37,691 bases of DNA from positions 1 to 37,691 of the IMG/VR virus record IMGVR_UViG_3300008114_000073; one strand, 5' to 3'. The translations under genes and the position numbers were made by a program. The DNA comes from a virus. Below are positions 10,701 through 18,294 of this stretch, one piece after another; position 1 is the first letter of the stretch, and every line of letters starts with the position of its first letter. The notes beneath the pieces were generated by a model that was not told where the DNA came from, ran no database searches, and worked only from the letters and a program-made list of their open reading frames with translations.

Positions 10701-12365
10701 TTCTGATGATGGACATTGTATTGAAAGACAAGGTATATATGGTAGTATATTACTACAGTCACAACAAGTATTTTTTGGAGGGTCACCTTTATCCGCAATA
10801 CAGTAATCACATTTATTAACATCTAATAACCAAGTAGGGAAAGCACCTAATATTACACCAATACCAAATATAATAACACAAATAACAGCTAAAATAGCGT
10901 TAAGTATACGCATTACTAAGTTTAATATAGGTATTAAAACTGAGTTTACAGCAACTATGATACTTAACATAATTGTTAATAAAATACATAAAAATCCATA
11001 TAAAGGGTCCCCAGATGAATCTACTCTATTATATGGGAATGGGTTTTTATCTCCAGTACAAGCATTCACATCTTTAATACCGACAAAGTTTCTAACGTTA
11101 AGTTTTGACGCTTGATATCTAGAAATTAAAGAACTTACTGTGTATATTTTATTCCAATATAATGACCTAAAACTAGTTGGTTTGGTATTTGTACCAAACT
11201 CATAATCAATTTCAGCTTCAGTTTCTGGATTGTTTGGAACTAGGAATTTAGCTCTGGCTCTTTTATCTAAATCACCAGCTGGATTCATACCTATTCTGAA
11301 CCTAACGTTTGCTCTAGTTGCAATACCTATACTAGGGTTATCCGATGGGACTAATTGACCAAATTCGTCTGTAACTACATAATCTAAGTTCATCGGTATT
11401 TGATAAGCCCAAGTTCCATCTTCATCAATTAGTTCACCACCATCCACATCAAATTGTTCTATATTACCATCTGATGTTTCTCGTATCATTTCTATTCTAC
11501 CAGTAGTTGTTATTTGGTCACATAATGTACCCATAGCTCTTCTTGGTCTACATCTTTTACTTACACCATCAGTGTCTGAATCACTAAAAATAGAACCAAT
11601 AAAAATAGCGTTTGATTTAATATTCAAATTCATATCTAAATCAACTCTAGTAATTCCAATTTCACATGTTTCAGTATCACCCCAAAATGGTTGTACGTTA
11701 ACACTAGTATTTAATGATTTAACTTGTACAAGACTATCTAAATTTTTACTATATTTAAACTTTTGGTTTGAATCAAAGAATTTTTCTGGCGTTCCAGCGG
11801 CAATTAAATCATAAGGTTTTTGAGATGCCATACCAATATCTGAAATATCAACATCAGCATGTATCGTATGTGTTCCTACTGGTACACCAAATAACATAAA
11901 ATCACCAGACGCATTTGTTGTTGCTGTAAATTTATAATATTTTGTAAAGATATACTCTAATTCTGGATTGTCTAAAATTTCCCTTTTACTAGGCATTGTA
12001 CCTACTGGTGTATAACAAGGGTCATTTTTTTCATTATATTTAGGGAATAAGTTGTATCTTATACCATCTAAATCTTTATCATTAACTATTTCGTAAGGGT
12101 ATAGTGATTTAATTAATGGGTTTTCTTTATCTATATCGTCTATAGGTATAAAAATACTTACTTTAGCGTTTGGTACCCCAAATCCATTGTTTACTATAAC
12201 ACGACCTATAACAACACCATAATCAGAGCAAAAATTTCTATAAGCTTCTTCTTGCGTGATTTTTAAACTAAGTGTTTCTAAATAATCAAACTCTTGGTCT
12301 ATTTTTACTTTTAAATAGTTATCACCACCATTAGGTGTTGTCCTTATTCTAATAGTTTTTGACAT
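7782..12365 (-). CDS. Giant tail protein: carboxypeptidase-regulatory-like domain, membrane segment, Cys-rich segment, SprB-like repeats
   Basis: 1527 aa from the ATG at 12365. Visible regions in order: a carboxypeptidase-regulatory-like beta fold at about residues 50-175 (GRVIVNNGFGVPNAKVSIFI ... ASGDFMLFGVPVGTHTI); a very hydrophobic stretch at 458-514 with room for two membrane helices; a Cys-rich segment at 519-563 (C519, C522, C534, C535, C537, C546, C551, C563); a long middle region with many Asp/Cys; about three SprB-like repeats at roughly 973-1240, best seen in the copy with CFGG...TEGIIITVNGGKVPYKY and AGQYNITVTDA; and further Ig-like beta domains to the end. The SprB match suggests host-type surface repeats and a Bacteroidota host. 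It follows the 128-aa membrane protein by 9 bases. A receptor-binding or envelope-contact tail protein is the best guess; the domain calls are by eye. Confidence 0.8.
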   Translation of the reverse strand: MSKTIRIRTTPNGGDNYLKVKIDQEFDYLETLSLKITQEEAYRNFCSDYGVVIGRVIVNNGFGVPNAKVSIFIPIDDIDKENPLIKSLYPYEIVNDKDLDGIRYNLFPKYNEKNDPCYTPVGTMPSKREILDNPELEYIFTKYYKFTATTNASGDFMLFGVPVGTHTIHADVDISDIGMASQKPYDLIAAGTPEKFFDSNQKFKYSKNLDSLVQVKSLNTSVNVQPFWGDTETCEIGITRVDLDMNLNIKSNAIFIGSIFSDSDTDGVSKRCRPRRAMGTLCDQITTTGRIEMIRETSDGNIEQFDVDGGELIDEDGTWAYQIPMNLDYVVTDEFGQLVPSDNPSIGIATRANVRFRIGMNPAGDLDKRARAKFLVPNNPETEAEIDYEFGTNTKPTSFRSLYWNKIYTVSSLISRYQASKLNVRNFVGIKDVNACTGDKNPFPYNRVDSSGDPLYGFLCILLTIMLSIIVAVNSVLIPILNLVMRILNAILAVICVIIFGIGVILGAFPTWLLDVNKCDYCIADKGDPPKNTCCDCSNILPYIPCLSIQCPSSEGDTYAPGCYFGKGLEVLQQDNQGKKTVFYPGDGVNSWDDVFAGADDCLQSQLAEALNVFRFDFYNDWVNGSLYAFIVKFKKKRKGKTKFCEYDCEDFKGRGADSGVDTDKDGNRDNSCYTNYLLDSCYNGDPTDFLRWNGSEDKTFDSGGIADGVVKNVEIFFKDTKVDDVLYYAASMHDVKYKLFATDIVLLGSTETCDWQGMPSIYRLLQTTTYKLPPLTAEFENPDDKTSVESTGMVEQGDELLGLFFDINCLGIVMDYRQCLNVRHICEYGVTTDDAIEVNGVTVKPNGWLNHTTMDDDTGIYFRNVFYDLNKDLTYLKPSAPKYKFPLVPHNTNFNIINQNGKYGKPTYNFNSSTDNGVEYAKFRGYGGENIFTQPKHSYFFYFGLMPGATAIEKLNQRYFGICPRTITETLTIKAASVGASITNPTGSITFSVLYGTAPYTYIISGPNAYNKSGTINSSNTNISVPNLAVGTYTITVVDKNGNSTKQSTTIAGPPKLSASASVTKNATNATVGDGIITITGVNGGCGGYTYQLFNSDGKSITSGSVTVTQIPFEIGNLVSDSKGSGYKLVVKDSCNTTVEIKDLIIIGPTPLVITESHVDIQCFGGRTSVTEGIIITVNGGKVPYKYDITGPNNYTKQEVSVNGSNVKLIELLAGQYNITVTDAVNTTSSISVIIKHLTPELKATKPSAALLAKQCDPNKYIIPIDIASGVINNNVYIVYEIGGKDKVVTIPYVNNQQTYFEIPKSELASNSKMNVYLTNQYFTDTKLRCLQDGNSWVKLNKSEIELPNVALEIKDRNNTKQCSRQTVTFNFGISHIDASLVPYTQRLPYTLKYKINNGAEKTVTINNVQQTYTYIESLGSSFTGTNVKINLTLIDKVGCETTKELNLTVPAVELNGTITRTTTTPNNIQTCEFKVSANGGIGSLTATPYNLNTTYAAGTGASCPSPSTVSDTVTDSVGCSIVING

Positions 12366-12374
12366 ATATAACTT

Positions 12375-12761
12375 TTATCCTATTGTTGATTTTAATTTAT
12401 TAACTGGGTATAAAAACTCATTATTTTCTTCAAAATCATTATCGTCATCTTCTTCTTCCTCTTCTTTTACTTCTAACGCTCTAACTTTTTGCCATCTTTT
12501 GATAGTTTTAGCTAAATTCATAACGTTAACATTTTTATCTAACACAACTGTTTTAAATAAAAATACAACAGTAACAACTAAAACTATAGGTACAATAATT
12601 AAAGATATAAAAAATCCTAACGTTCTAACACCATAATACATTACTTTATAGATTAGACTCAAACTTTTTATTTCATCATTTTGTTTAGCAACATCATTAT
12701 TATTTAATTCATCTTGCTTGTTAAGCATGTTGTTTTTGTCATTTTTACAATTACATCCCAT
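12375..12761 (-). CDS. Small membrane protein with acidic tail, unknown function
   Basis: 128 aa from the ATG at 12761. The N-terminus is polar and starts MGCNCKNDKN with a C-x-C pair. Residues about 38-75 (YYGVRTLGFFISLIIVPIVL...) form one or two membrane segments, followed by a basic linker (KTIKRWQKVRALEV) and a run of Glu/Asp (about 98-112). It sits between the gp6-like gene and the 1527-aa giant, which itself carries a membrane-type segment, so the two may act together. It has no signal-peptide cleavage site that I can see and is not recognisable as holin, spanin or lysis protein from sequence alone. Confidence 0.7.
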   Translation of the reverse strand: MGCNCKNDKNNMLNKQDELNNNDVAKQNDEIKSLSLIYKVMYYGVRTLGFFISLIIVPIVLVVTVVFLFKTVVLDKNVNVMNLAKTIKRWQKVRALEVKEEEEEDDDNDFEENNEFLYPVNKLKSTIG

Positions 12762-12828
12762 TTTTCTATATTTTTTAAAACTTATTATTTAAATTAAAAA
12801 TATCATTTTTTTAAATATAAGTAAATAA

Positions 12829-14640
12829 TTATTTAACCCTTACTCTAATATCTGTTGGGAATTTTATTTCAAACATAGATGTTGGTTCACCAAACAATGT
12901 ATAATCAGCGCTAATGTCAATTAATCTAGTTTCAACATCTAAATAAGGTTGTGAAATTTCATTTAAACTATATTTGTTTTCACCAACTTTGTTGTATACT
13001 GATATGTTAGTTACGTTTAAAACCCCACCAATATTATTAATAACTTCAATCAATGGTGATAAATAAATATTATCACCCATGTCAAATTTATTAATGTCCA
13101 TACATTCTTTAGTCTTATTAATAATTTCAGAAATAATTTGAGATTGTGGGACTTTTTTATCAATCATAACATCATAATCAATAGCTAAATTAATAACCCT
13201 ACCATCTTTTATTTGAACATAGTCGTTTAACATTCTATAGTCTGCTAAATAGTTTGATATGTTTTCCTTTAAAGTTGTATTTGATTCGTTAGATAACCTA
13301 CCATTTTGGTCTAGAGTTAAAATATAAACAGAAATTTTATTTCTATCTTCAAACACACCATTTCTGAATGGTGTTCCGAAAAGACCTGGCATTTGTGCTA
13401 TTCTATTTTGGTAATCTTTTATTGTTACAGCTCTGTTTTGCGCTGCAAAATTATATTTAACCATATATCTTATTTCTTCATTTGAAGGTGCATCTTTACC
13501 TCCAATTGCTGGTAATACATTGTTTACTTTTAATGTTTTTCTAACAGTTTGATTTATGTTTGCTAAAGGACCATTAATTGTTATATCTAAAGTTCCAATA
13601 TTTGTAATAGTGTTAGGTCCAACATTAGTGTCACTACCACCACCAACACGATATTTAATAAATAATGTCGTATTTGCTGTGTGTACTTCACCTAAAGACA
13701 TATTGTTTATAAAATTACCTATTTGATTAACTAAAGAAGGGTCAACATTAAAGTCACATAAACTACTTATGTTTTGAGAACCAGCTCCAAAAGTTATTTT
13801 TGTGAATCCTAAATCTGTATATTCTCTAATAAATTTTTTTGTTGTTGATATCCATTTACCTGGTGTTACCGTTGTGTTTAAAGATGTTCTATTGTTATCT
13901 GTAACGAATACTTTATCTTCTGATAAAGATGGCATTTCAAACCATCTAATATTACTATTATTAAATTGAGCGTTTGAAGGTTGGCCTTGTAAATTAGTAC
14001 CTGGTAACGTAATACATGATGTAACTTCTACAACGTCATTATCTGGTAAAATAATTTCTAAAAAAGGTACAACATCTTGTTGTGTAATTACTCTTTTAAA
14101 TATCTTGGTAAACCCATTTGTTACCATTTCTCTTTTTGTTAGCGTGTAGTTAATTACAGTACCATTGGCATTGATGTTAGGTAATACAATTCTATTAGGA
14201 ATACCGTTTTTATTAAATGGACTTGAAAAATCTACATCATAAAGTAATTCAAAAACTTTACCAGCGCCATTAAATTGTGAACCAGCTCTAATCAATGGTG
14301 CATATGACACATCAAAAGTATCACCAAATACTGGTATTGTAACACTTATATCTACAATAGTTGAGCTAGAGCGTTTGTTAGGTATGTTTAACCCAAATGT
14401 TCTAGCTAATGATAATAATGAATGTCTTTCTTGCGCATAATCAATCTGTGTTTCAGCAAACATTCTATCAGTATTATGTGATAACATATCACCAACAGCG
14501 GAGTTTAATTCTAATAACATCATACCGACAGCAGCATCATTAAAATCACTATATATTTCTGGGTAATATTGTCTAACGTAATTAACTAAGTCGTTTCTAA
14601 TGTCGGCAAAGTTTCTAGAGTCGTAATTTACATTTGGCAT
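12829..14640 (-). CDS. Baseplate wedge protein, T4 gp6-like (baseplate J family)
   Basis: 603 aa from the ATG at 14640. The N-terminal region (residues about 8-90: DIRNDLVNYVRQYYPEIYSD, then LLELNSAVGDMLSHNTDRMF) matches the pattern of T4 gp6 and baseplate J-like proteins, in which a helical N-terminus with D-x-N-D/AVG motifs precedes the beta-rich wedge domain. In T4, gp6 forms the iris-like ring of the baseplate wedge and contacts gp25 and gp53. The gp25-like gene lies immediately upstream (4-base gap), the same pairing as in many contractile tails. Length is close to T4 gp6 (about 660 aa). Late expression is expected from the TATAAATA box upstream of the gp25-like gene. Confidence 0.85.
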   Translation of the reverse strand: MPNVNYDSRNFADIRNDLVNYVRQYYPEIYSDFNDAAVGMMLLELNSAVGDMLSHNTDRMFAETQIDYAQERHSLLSLARTFGLNIPNKRSSSTIVDISVTIPVFGDTFDVSYAPLIRAGSQFNGAGKVFELLYDVDFSSPFNKNGIPNRIVLPNINANGTVINYTLTKREMVTNGFTKIFKRVITQQDVVPFLEIILPDNDVVEVTSCITLPGTNLQGQPSNAQFNNSNIRWFEMPSLSEDKVFVTDNNRTSLNTTVTPGKWISTTKKFIREYTDLGFTKITFGAGSQNISSLCDFNVDPSLVNQIGNFINNMSLGEVHTANTTLFIKYRVGGGSDTNVGPNTITNIGTLDITINGPLANINQTVRKTLKVNNVLPAIGGKDAPSNEEIRYMVKYNFAAQNRAVTIKDYQNRIAQMPGLFGTPFRNGVFEDRNKISVYILTLDQNGRLSNESNTTLKENISNYLADYRMLNDYVQIKDGRVINLAIDYDVMIDKKVPQSQIISEIINKTKECMDINKFDMGDNIYLSPLIEVINNIGGVLNVTNISVYNKVGENKYSLNEISQPYLDVETRLIDISADYTLFGEPTSMFEIKFPTDIRVRVK

Positions 14641-14644
14641 AAAA

Positions 14645-15025
14645 TTATATTTTAATTACTATTATATCAGTTGTATCAAAAACGCCATCAGTTATAACAT
14701 ATTGCATAGTTACAACAGCAGCGTAGTCACTTTCATCAGATGGTTCAATTTTTAATTCAGTAAAGGTTAATTTTGGTAAAAATTTTTTCGTTACACTTCT
14801 TATCTCTTCTAAAATTCCAGCATATGTTAATTCGTCATTTGGTTCAAAGATAAATTTTAATAAATTTGTTCCAAAATCGGGCATATATAATCTTTGACCT
14901 CTTTGAGTCAATATTAAATGTAGTAAATCAGCTTTTATTGCTTGATTTGGGTCTACATTTAAATCTAAGAAAAACCCTTTCTTACTATCCTTAAAAGGGT
15001 AGTTTATATTAACCGATTGAGCCAT
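14645..15025 (-). CDS. Baseplate wedge protein, gp25/GPW family
   Basis: 126 aa from the ATG at 15025. Family hallmarks are visible: a short N-terminal strand (NINYPFKDSKKGFFLDLNV), a helix with ILTQRGQR, then the signature RLYMPDFGTNLLKFIFEP, where the x-P-x-FG-x-x-L motif is typical of gp25/GPW proteins. Length equals that of T4 gp25 (132 aa) within a few residues. In T4-type baseplates gp25 sits at the sheath-baseplate joint and starts sheath assembly. It is the first gene of the left-hand structural block and directly follows a T4-late-type promoter box. Confidence 0.92.
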   Translation of the reverse strand: MAQSVNINYPFKDSKKGFFLDLNVDPNQAIKADLLHLILTQRGQRLYMPDFGTNLLKFIFEPNDELTYAGILEEIRSVTKKFLPKLTFTELKIEPSDESDYAAVVTMQYVITDGVFDTTDIIVIKI

Positions 15026-15046
15026 GTTTTATTTTTTTTAATATAT

Positions 15047-15054
15047 TATTTATA
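15047..15054 (-). promoter_or_regulatory. T4-late-type promoter box (TATAAATA)
   Basis: On the minus strand this reads TATAAATA, identical to the T4 late promoter -10 element, 22 bases upstream of the gp25-like ATG and just downstream of the nrdA terminator. It would put transcription start about 15 bases before the start codon. The position at the switch from DNA-metabolism genes to baseplate genes is what one expects of a late promoter. AT-rich background makes chance matches possible. Confidence 0.5.
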
Positions 15055-15100
15055 GATAAATATAATAATTAAAAATTTTTATAAGTAAATATGGTAAATA

Positions 15101-15129
15101 AAAAAAAGGGACTTAATAAGCCCCTTTTT
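15101..15129 (-). terminator. Rho-independent terminator after nrdA
   Basis: On the minus strand an 11-pair stem (AAAAGGGGCTT / AAGTCCCTTTT, with one G-T pair) closes a 3-base loop and is followed by a run of T. It lies 22 bases beyond the nrdA stop codon and separates the nrd/replication operon from the late baseplate operon. Confidence 0.85.
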
Positions 15130-15150
15130 AATTATTATTTTTTGAATTTG

Positions 15151-17304
15151 TTAAGCTGAACATCCAAAACATTCAAATTGACTGTCTTTTGGTTTTTCAA
15201 CTTGAGCTACTTGGCTACTAGCTAATTTTTTATTAGCATCCAATTTAGATTTAGTTCTAGTGTAATAAACACCAGTTTTTAAACCACCTTTCCATGCATA
15301 CATAAGCGCTGACGCTATTTTAGCATATTTAGCATCTGAATGATAAACATTTAATGATTGTGATTGGTCAACATACTTGTTTCTGATAATAGACAAATCC
15401 AACAATACTCTTTGTGGTATTTCCCAAACATCTTTGTATCTTAATCTGATGTCTTCTGGTATTTCCACAATGTTTTGAATACTACCTTGATTTCCAATAA
15501 CTTTATCAATCATATCTCTATCCCATAAACCTAATTCTAACAATTCATTCACTAGGTATTTGTTAACAATCAAGAATTCGCCTTGACCTACACGTCTAGT
15601 AAACAAGTTAGCAGTAACTGGTTCAAATGATTCAAATACACCTAATAAAATAGCAGACGATGCTGTTGGCATAAGTGCTAACAATAAACTATTTAACATT
15701 GGGATTGGTTCTCCTTCTGATAGAGGTGACCAACCTTCAATATAAGTTTTACCTTCTGAATATGGACTACCTTCCCACGCTGGATAATTTCTTCCTTGTT
15801 CAATAGCCAATCTCATTGATTCTTCAACAGCAGCTTTATACATTGTTTCAAAGATATCTTTGTTCCATTGTTTAGCTTCTTCAGATTCATAAGATATTTT
15901 TTTCTTAGCAAAGAAATCAGCCATACCAGCAACACCAATCGCTAACGCTCTTTGGTCTTCGCCAGCAGCTTTACTCCAATCGTCTGACCATTTATTTTTG
16001 TCTATTACCTTATTTAAAGCCTTTACAAGAACTTTTGTAGTCTTAGCAATAGTTTCTAGTGTGTCATGTTCAGATAAGTTAACAGAAGCCAGCGTACACT
16101 GCGGAGTGTATTTTGGTCTTGACGCTTGGAACACTTCAATACAAAGATTACTTTGTTTAATTATTCCAATATTTCTTTGCATGTTATTTTTGTTAGCGTT
16201 ATCTTTGAACATCACATAAGGTTTACCACTTTCAACTTGTGATTTTATGATTGAGTCGAAAATAGTTTTAGGGCTAACTTTTTTACCTAAACCTAATTCA
16301 ACAGCTTTGTTATATTCAGCAACAAATGCATCACCATGTAATTCATATAACGGTGTTAACCCAGCTTTTTTGATATCGTTAGGACAGAATGTATACCAAT
16401 CTTCATTATTCTGTAATTTTTCCATGAATAAATCGTTAATAACAACAGATGTAAATAAATCTCTAGTTCTTAATTGTTCATCACCAATTGGTAACGTTAA
16501 ATCTAAGAAATCTAATATATCTCTATGCCATACTGATAGGTATAATGCACAACTTCCAGAACGAGAACCTTGTTTATAGAATCTCATTTTAGATTGAACC
16601 ATATCAGCTAATCTAATAACACCACCAGCATTACCTTTGAATGATTCAACGATACTATCTTTACTGCGTAAGTTATCAATTAATAAACCAATACCAGAAC
16701 CTTCTTTAGATGCAGCTGCTATCTTTGTAAGTGTTTCTTCGATACCTTCAAATGAATCTTCATCTAAATGTGTTAGGTTACATGAAATCATACCATTTCT
16801 CTCTGGAACACCAGCGTTTGTATAAGTTGGTGTTGCAAAGTTTCCACGTTTTGACATTATTTCTTCTAACAATTCTAAACGGTCAGCTTCATTGTCATCA
16901 TGTAAATAACCAGAAACACGATTATACATACATGATGGTAATTCAGTTGGCGTTTTCTTATCATCTTTCAATGAATATTTTGAAAGGAAAGTTGTTGCAG
17001 CAAAGAAATCATAAGTTAAATCAACTGGTTGTAATTCTTTACCAACTAATTTTGATTGTCTAGATAAAAGAATCCTACCCCCTAACAATGAATAGTCTGG
17101 GTGTTGGATTACTTTATCTGCTGCTTTAAAAGCGATTATTTCATCAATTTCAGTTGTTGTGATATTATCACTAATCAACGGAATAACTTCTTGAAATAAA
17201 GTATCTGAATCAACTTTAAGTCCTTTGGCTTGTGTTTTGATTCTAGTTAAAATTTTATTCGGTGTAAACGCTTGTGACGTTTTGTCTCTTTTTAATATTC
17301 TCAT
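15151..17304 (-). CDS. nrdA: Class Ia ribonucleoside-diphosphate reductase, large subunit
   Basis: 717 aa from the ATG at 17304. The protein reduces ribonucleoside diphosphates to deoxy forms together with NrdB, supplying dNTPs for phage replication. An N-terminal ATP-cone-like region is visible (MRILKRDKTSQAFTPNKI, residues 1-90). Catalytic residues fit class I: C175 in MISCNLTHLD, N386-x-C388-x-E390 in SNLCIEV, C403 in PQCTLAS, the Y680-Y681 pair in GVYYTRT for radical transfer, and a C-terminal C712-x-x-C715 redox pair (FECFGCSA). All class Ia essentials are present, so it should be active. It starts 13 bases after nrdB and is followed by a terminator, so the two are the last genes of an operon. 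Confidence 0.96.
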   Translation of the reverse strand: MRILKRDKTSQAFTPNKILTRIKTQAKGLKVDSDTLFQEVIPLISDNITTTEIDEIIAFKAADKVIQHPDYSLLGGRILLSRQSKLVGKELQPVDLTYDFFAATTFLSKYSLKDDKKTPTELPSCMYNRVSGYLHDDNEADRLELLEEIMSKRGNFATPTYTNAGVPERNGMISCNLTHLDEDSFEGIEETLTKIAAASKEGSGIGLLIDNLRSKDSIVESFKGNAGGVIRLADMVQSKMRFYKQGSRSGSCALYLSVWHRDILDFLDLTLPIGDEQLRTRDLFTSVVINDLFMEKLQNNEDWYTFCPNDIKKAGLTPLYELHGDAFVAEYNKAVELGLGKKVSPKTIFDSIIKSQVESGKPYVMFKDNANKNNMQRNIGIIKQSNLCIEVFQASRPKYTPQCTLASVNLSEHDTLETIAKTTKVLVKALNKVIDKNKWSDDWSKAAGEDQRALAIGVAGMADFFAKKKISYESEEAKQWNKDIFETMYKAAVEESMRLAIEQGRNYPAWEGSPYSEGKTYIEGWSPLSEGEPIPMLNSLLLALMPTASSAILLGVFESFEPVTANLFTRRVGQGEFLIVNKYLVNELLELGLWDRDMIDKVIGNQGSIQNIVEIPEDIRLRYKDVWEIPQRVLLDLSIIRNKYVDQSQSLNVYHSDAKYAKIASALMYAWKGGLKTGVYYTRTKSKLDANKKLASSQVAQVEKPKDSQFECFGCSA

Positions 17305-17317
17305 AATTTACATTCTT

Positions 17318-18271
17318 TTAAAATTCTTCATCAAACATACCATCAATAGTTGTTGGTATTTCCACTCTTGTATATTCACCTTCTCTTTTTTCAAAGAAGT
17401 TATTTTTAGAAGATAAACCAATTCTTGACATATATTCTAATGGGTTTCTTACATTAAACTCTACTGGACATCCAAAATCATTCAATACTATATCTGTAAC
17501 ATATTGAACATATTTAATCATGTCTTGTTTTGTCAAACCTTGTAACCCTTCTGGCATACTTTCTTCAATAAATGTTTTTTCTACTTCGTAACAACCTAAA
17601 ACTATATTTCTAATTTCATCTTTTGACAATTTGTATTCGTCTTTAAGATAGTTTTTATACAATTTAAGTGCGAACTCATAGTGAAACGTTTCATCACGTA
17701 AAATCAACTCATTCATTGCAGCAAGACCAGGCATTTTGTTTCTACTTCTATACCAGAATACACCAGCAAACACACTAGCAAAGGAAATCCCTTCGACACA
17801 AGCAAACGCTAATAATCTATGAGCAAATGATGGATGATGAATCCAATTCTCAGCCCATGCTGCTTTTTTAGCTACTGCTGGGTTTGATTCCATTGAATTA
17901 AACAACGCATCTCTTTCAAGCAAATCTTTAATATAAGTTTCGATTAACAATGAATAACCATTAGCGTGTACTTGTTCAATGAAAGTTTGATGACCATAGA
18001 AATATTGTGCTTCTAATATTTCAACTTCACTTTGAAAATTGTTAGCTAAGTTTTCAATCACCAATCCATCTGAAATAGCAAAGAACGCTAAAATGTTTTT
18101 CAAATAAATTTTTTCCTCCTCTTTCAATTCATCAAATTTATCTTTTGATAAATCTGGTTCTTCAGCAACCCATGTTTGTGCCTCAGCTTTTTTATAATCT
18201 TCCCATAAATCATTATGAATTACTGGGAAGATTGAATACCTTTTCTTTAATGTTTTGTCTTTTAAATACAT
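17318..18271 (-). CDS. nrdB: Class Ia ribonucleotide reductase, small (radical) subunit
   Basis: 317 aa from the ATG at 18271. It carries the diiron-tyrosyl radical centre that activates NrdA. Ligands line up with known R2 proteins: D40 (EEPDLSKD), E99 and H102 (FIEQVH), E160 (CVEGISF), E194 and H197 (RDETFH). The radical tyrosine is Y106, seven residues after E99 as in E. coli Y122 after E115. The acidic-aromatic C-terminus (GMFDEEF) is the usual peptide that docks on NrdA. The pattern ENL...EAQYFYG is closer to eukaryote/Bacteroidota-type R2 than to E. coli R2. It lies between the helicase gene (23-base gap) and nrdA (13-base gap). Confidence 0.96.
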   Translation of the reverse strand: MYLKDKTLKKRYSIFPVIHNDLWEDYKKAEAQTWVAEEPDLSKDKFDELKEEEKIYLKNILAFFAISDGLVIENLANNFQSEVEILEAQYFYGHQTFIEQVHANGYSLLIETYIKDLLERDALFNSMESNPAVAKKAAWAENWIHHPSFAHRLLAFACVEGISFASVFAGVFWYRSRNKMPGLAAMNELILRDETFHYEFALKLYKNYLKDEYKLSKDEIRNIVLGCYEVEKTFIEESMPEGLQGLTKQDMIKYVQYVTDIVLNDFGCPVEFNVRNPLEYMSRIGLSSKNNFFEKREGEYTRVEIPTTIDGMFDEEF

Positions 18272-18294
18272 TATTCAATTAAATTTTAATGTTA

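Noticed and set aside
12786-12793. TTTAAATA before the 128-aa gene, 7 of 8 matches to the late box
   Set aside because: One-mismatch matches are common in this AT-rich sequence, including before the gp32-like gene, so they do not discriminate.
16247-17063. Plus-strand open frames across nrdA
   Set aside because: nrdA is certain on the minus strand; these frames have no recognisable motif.
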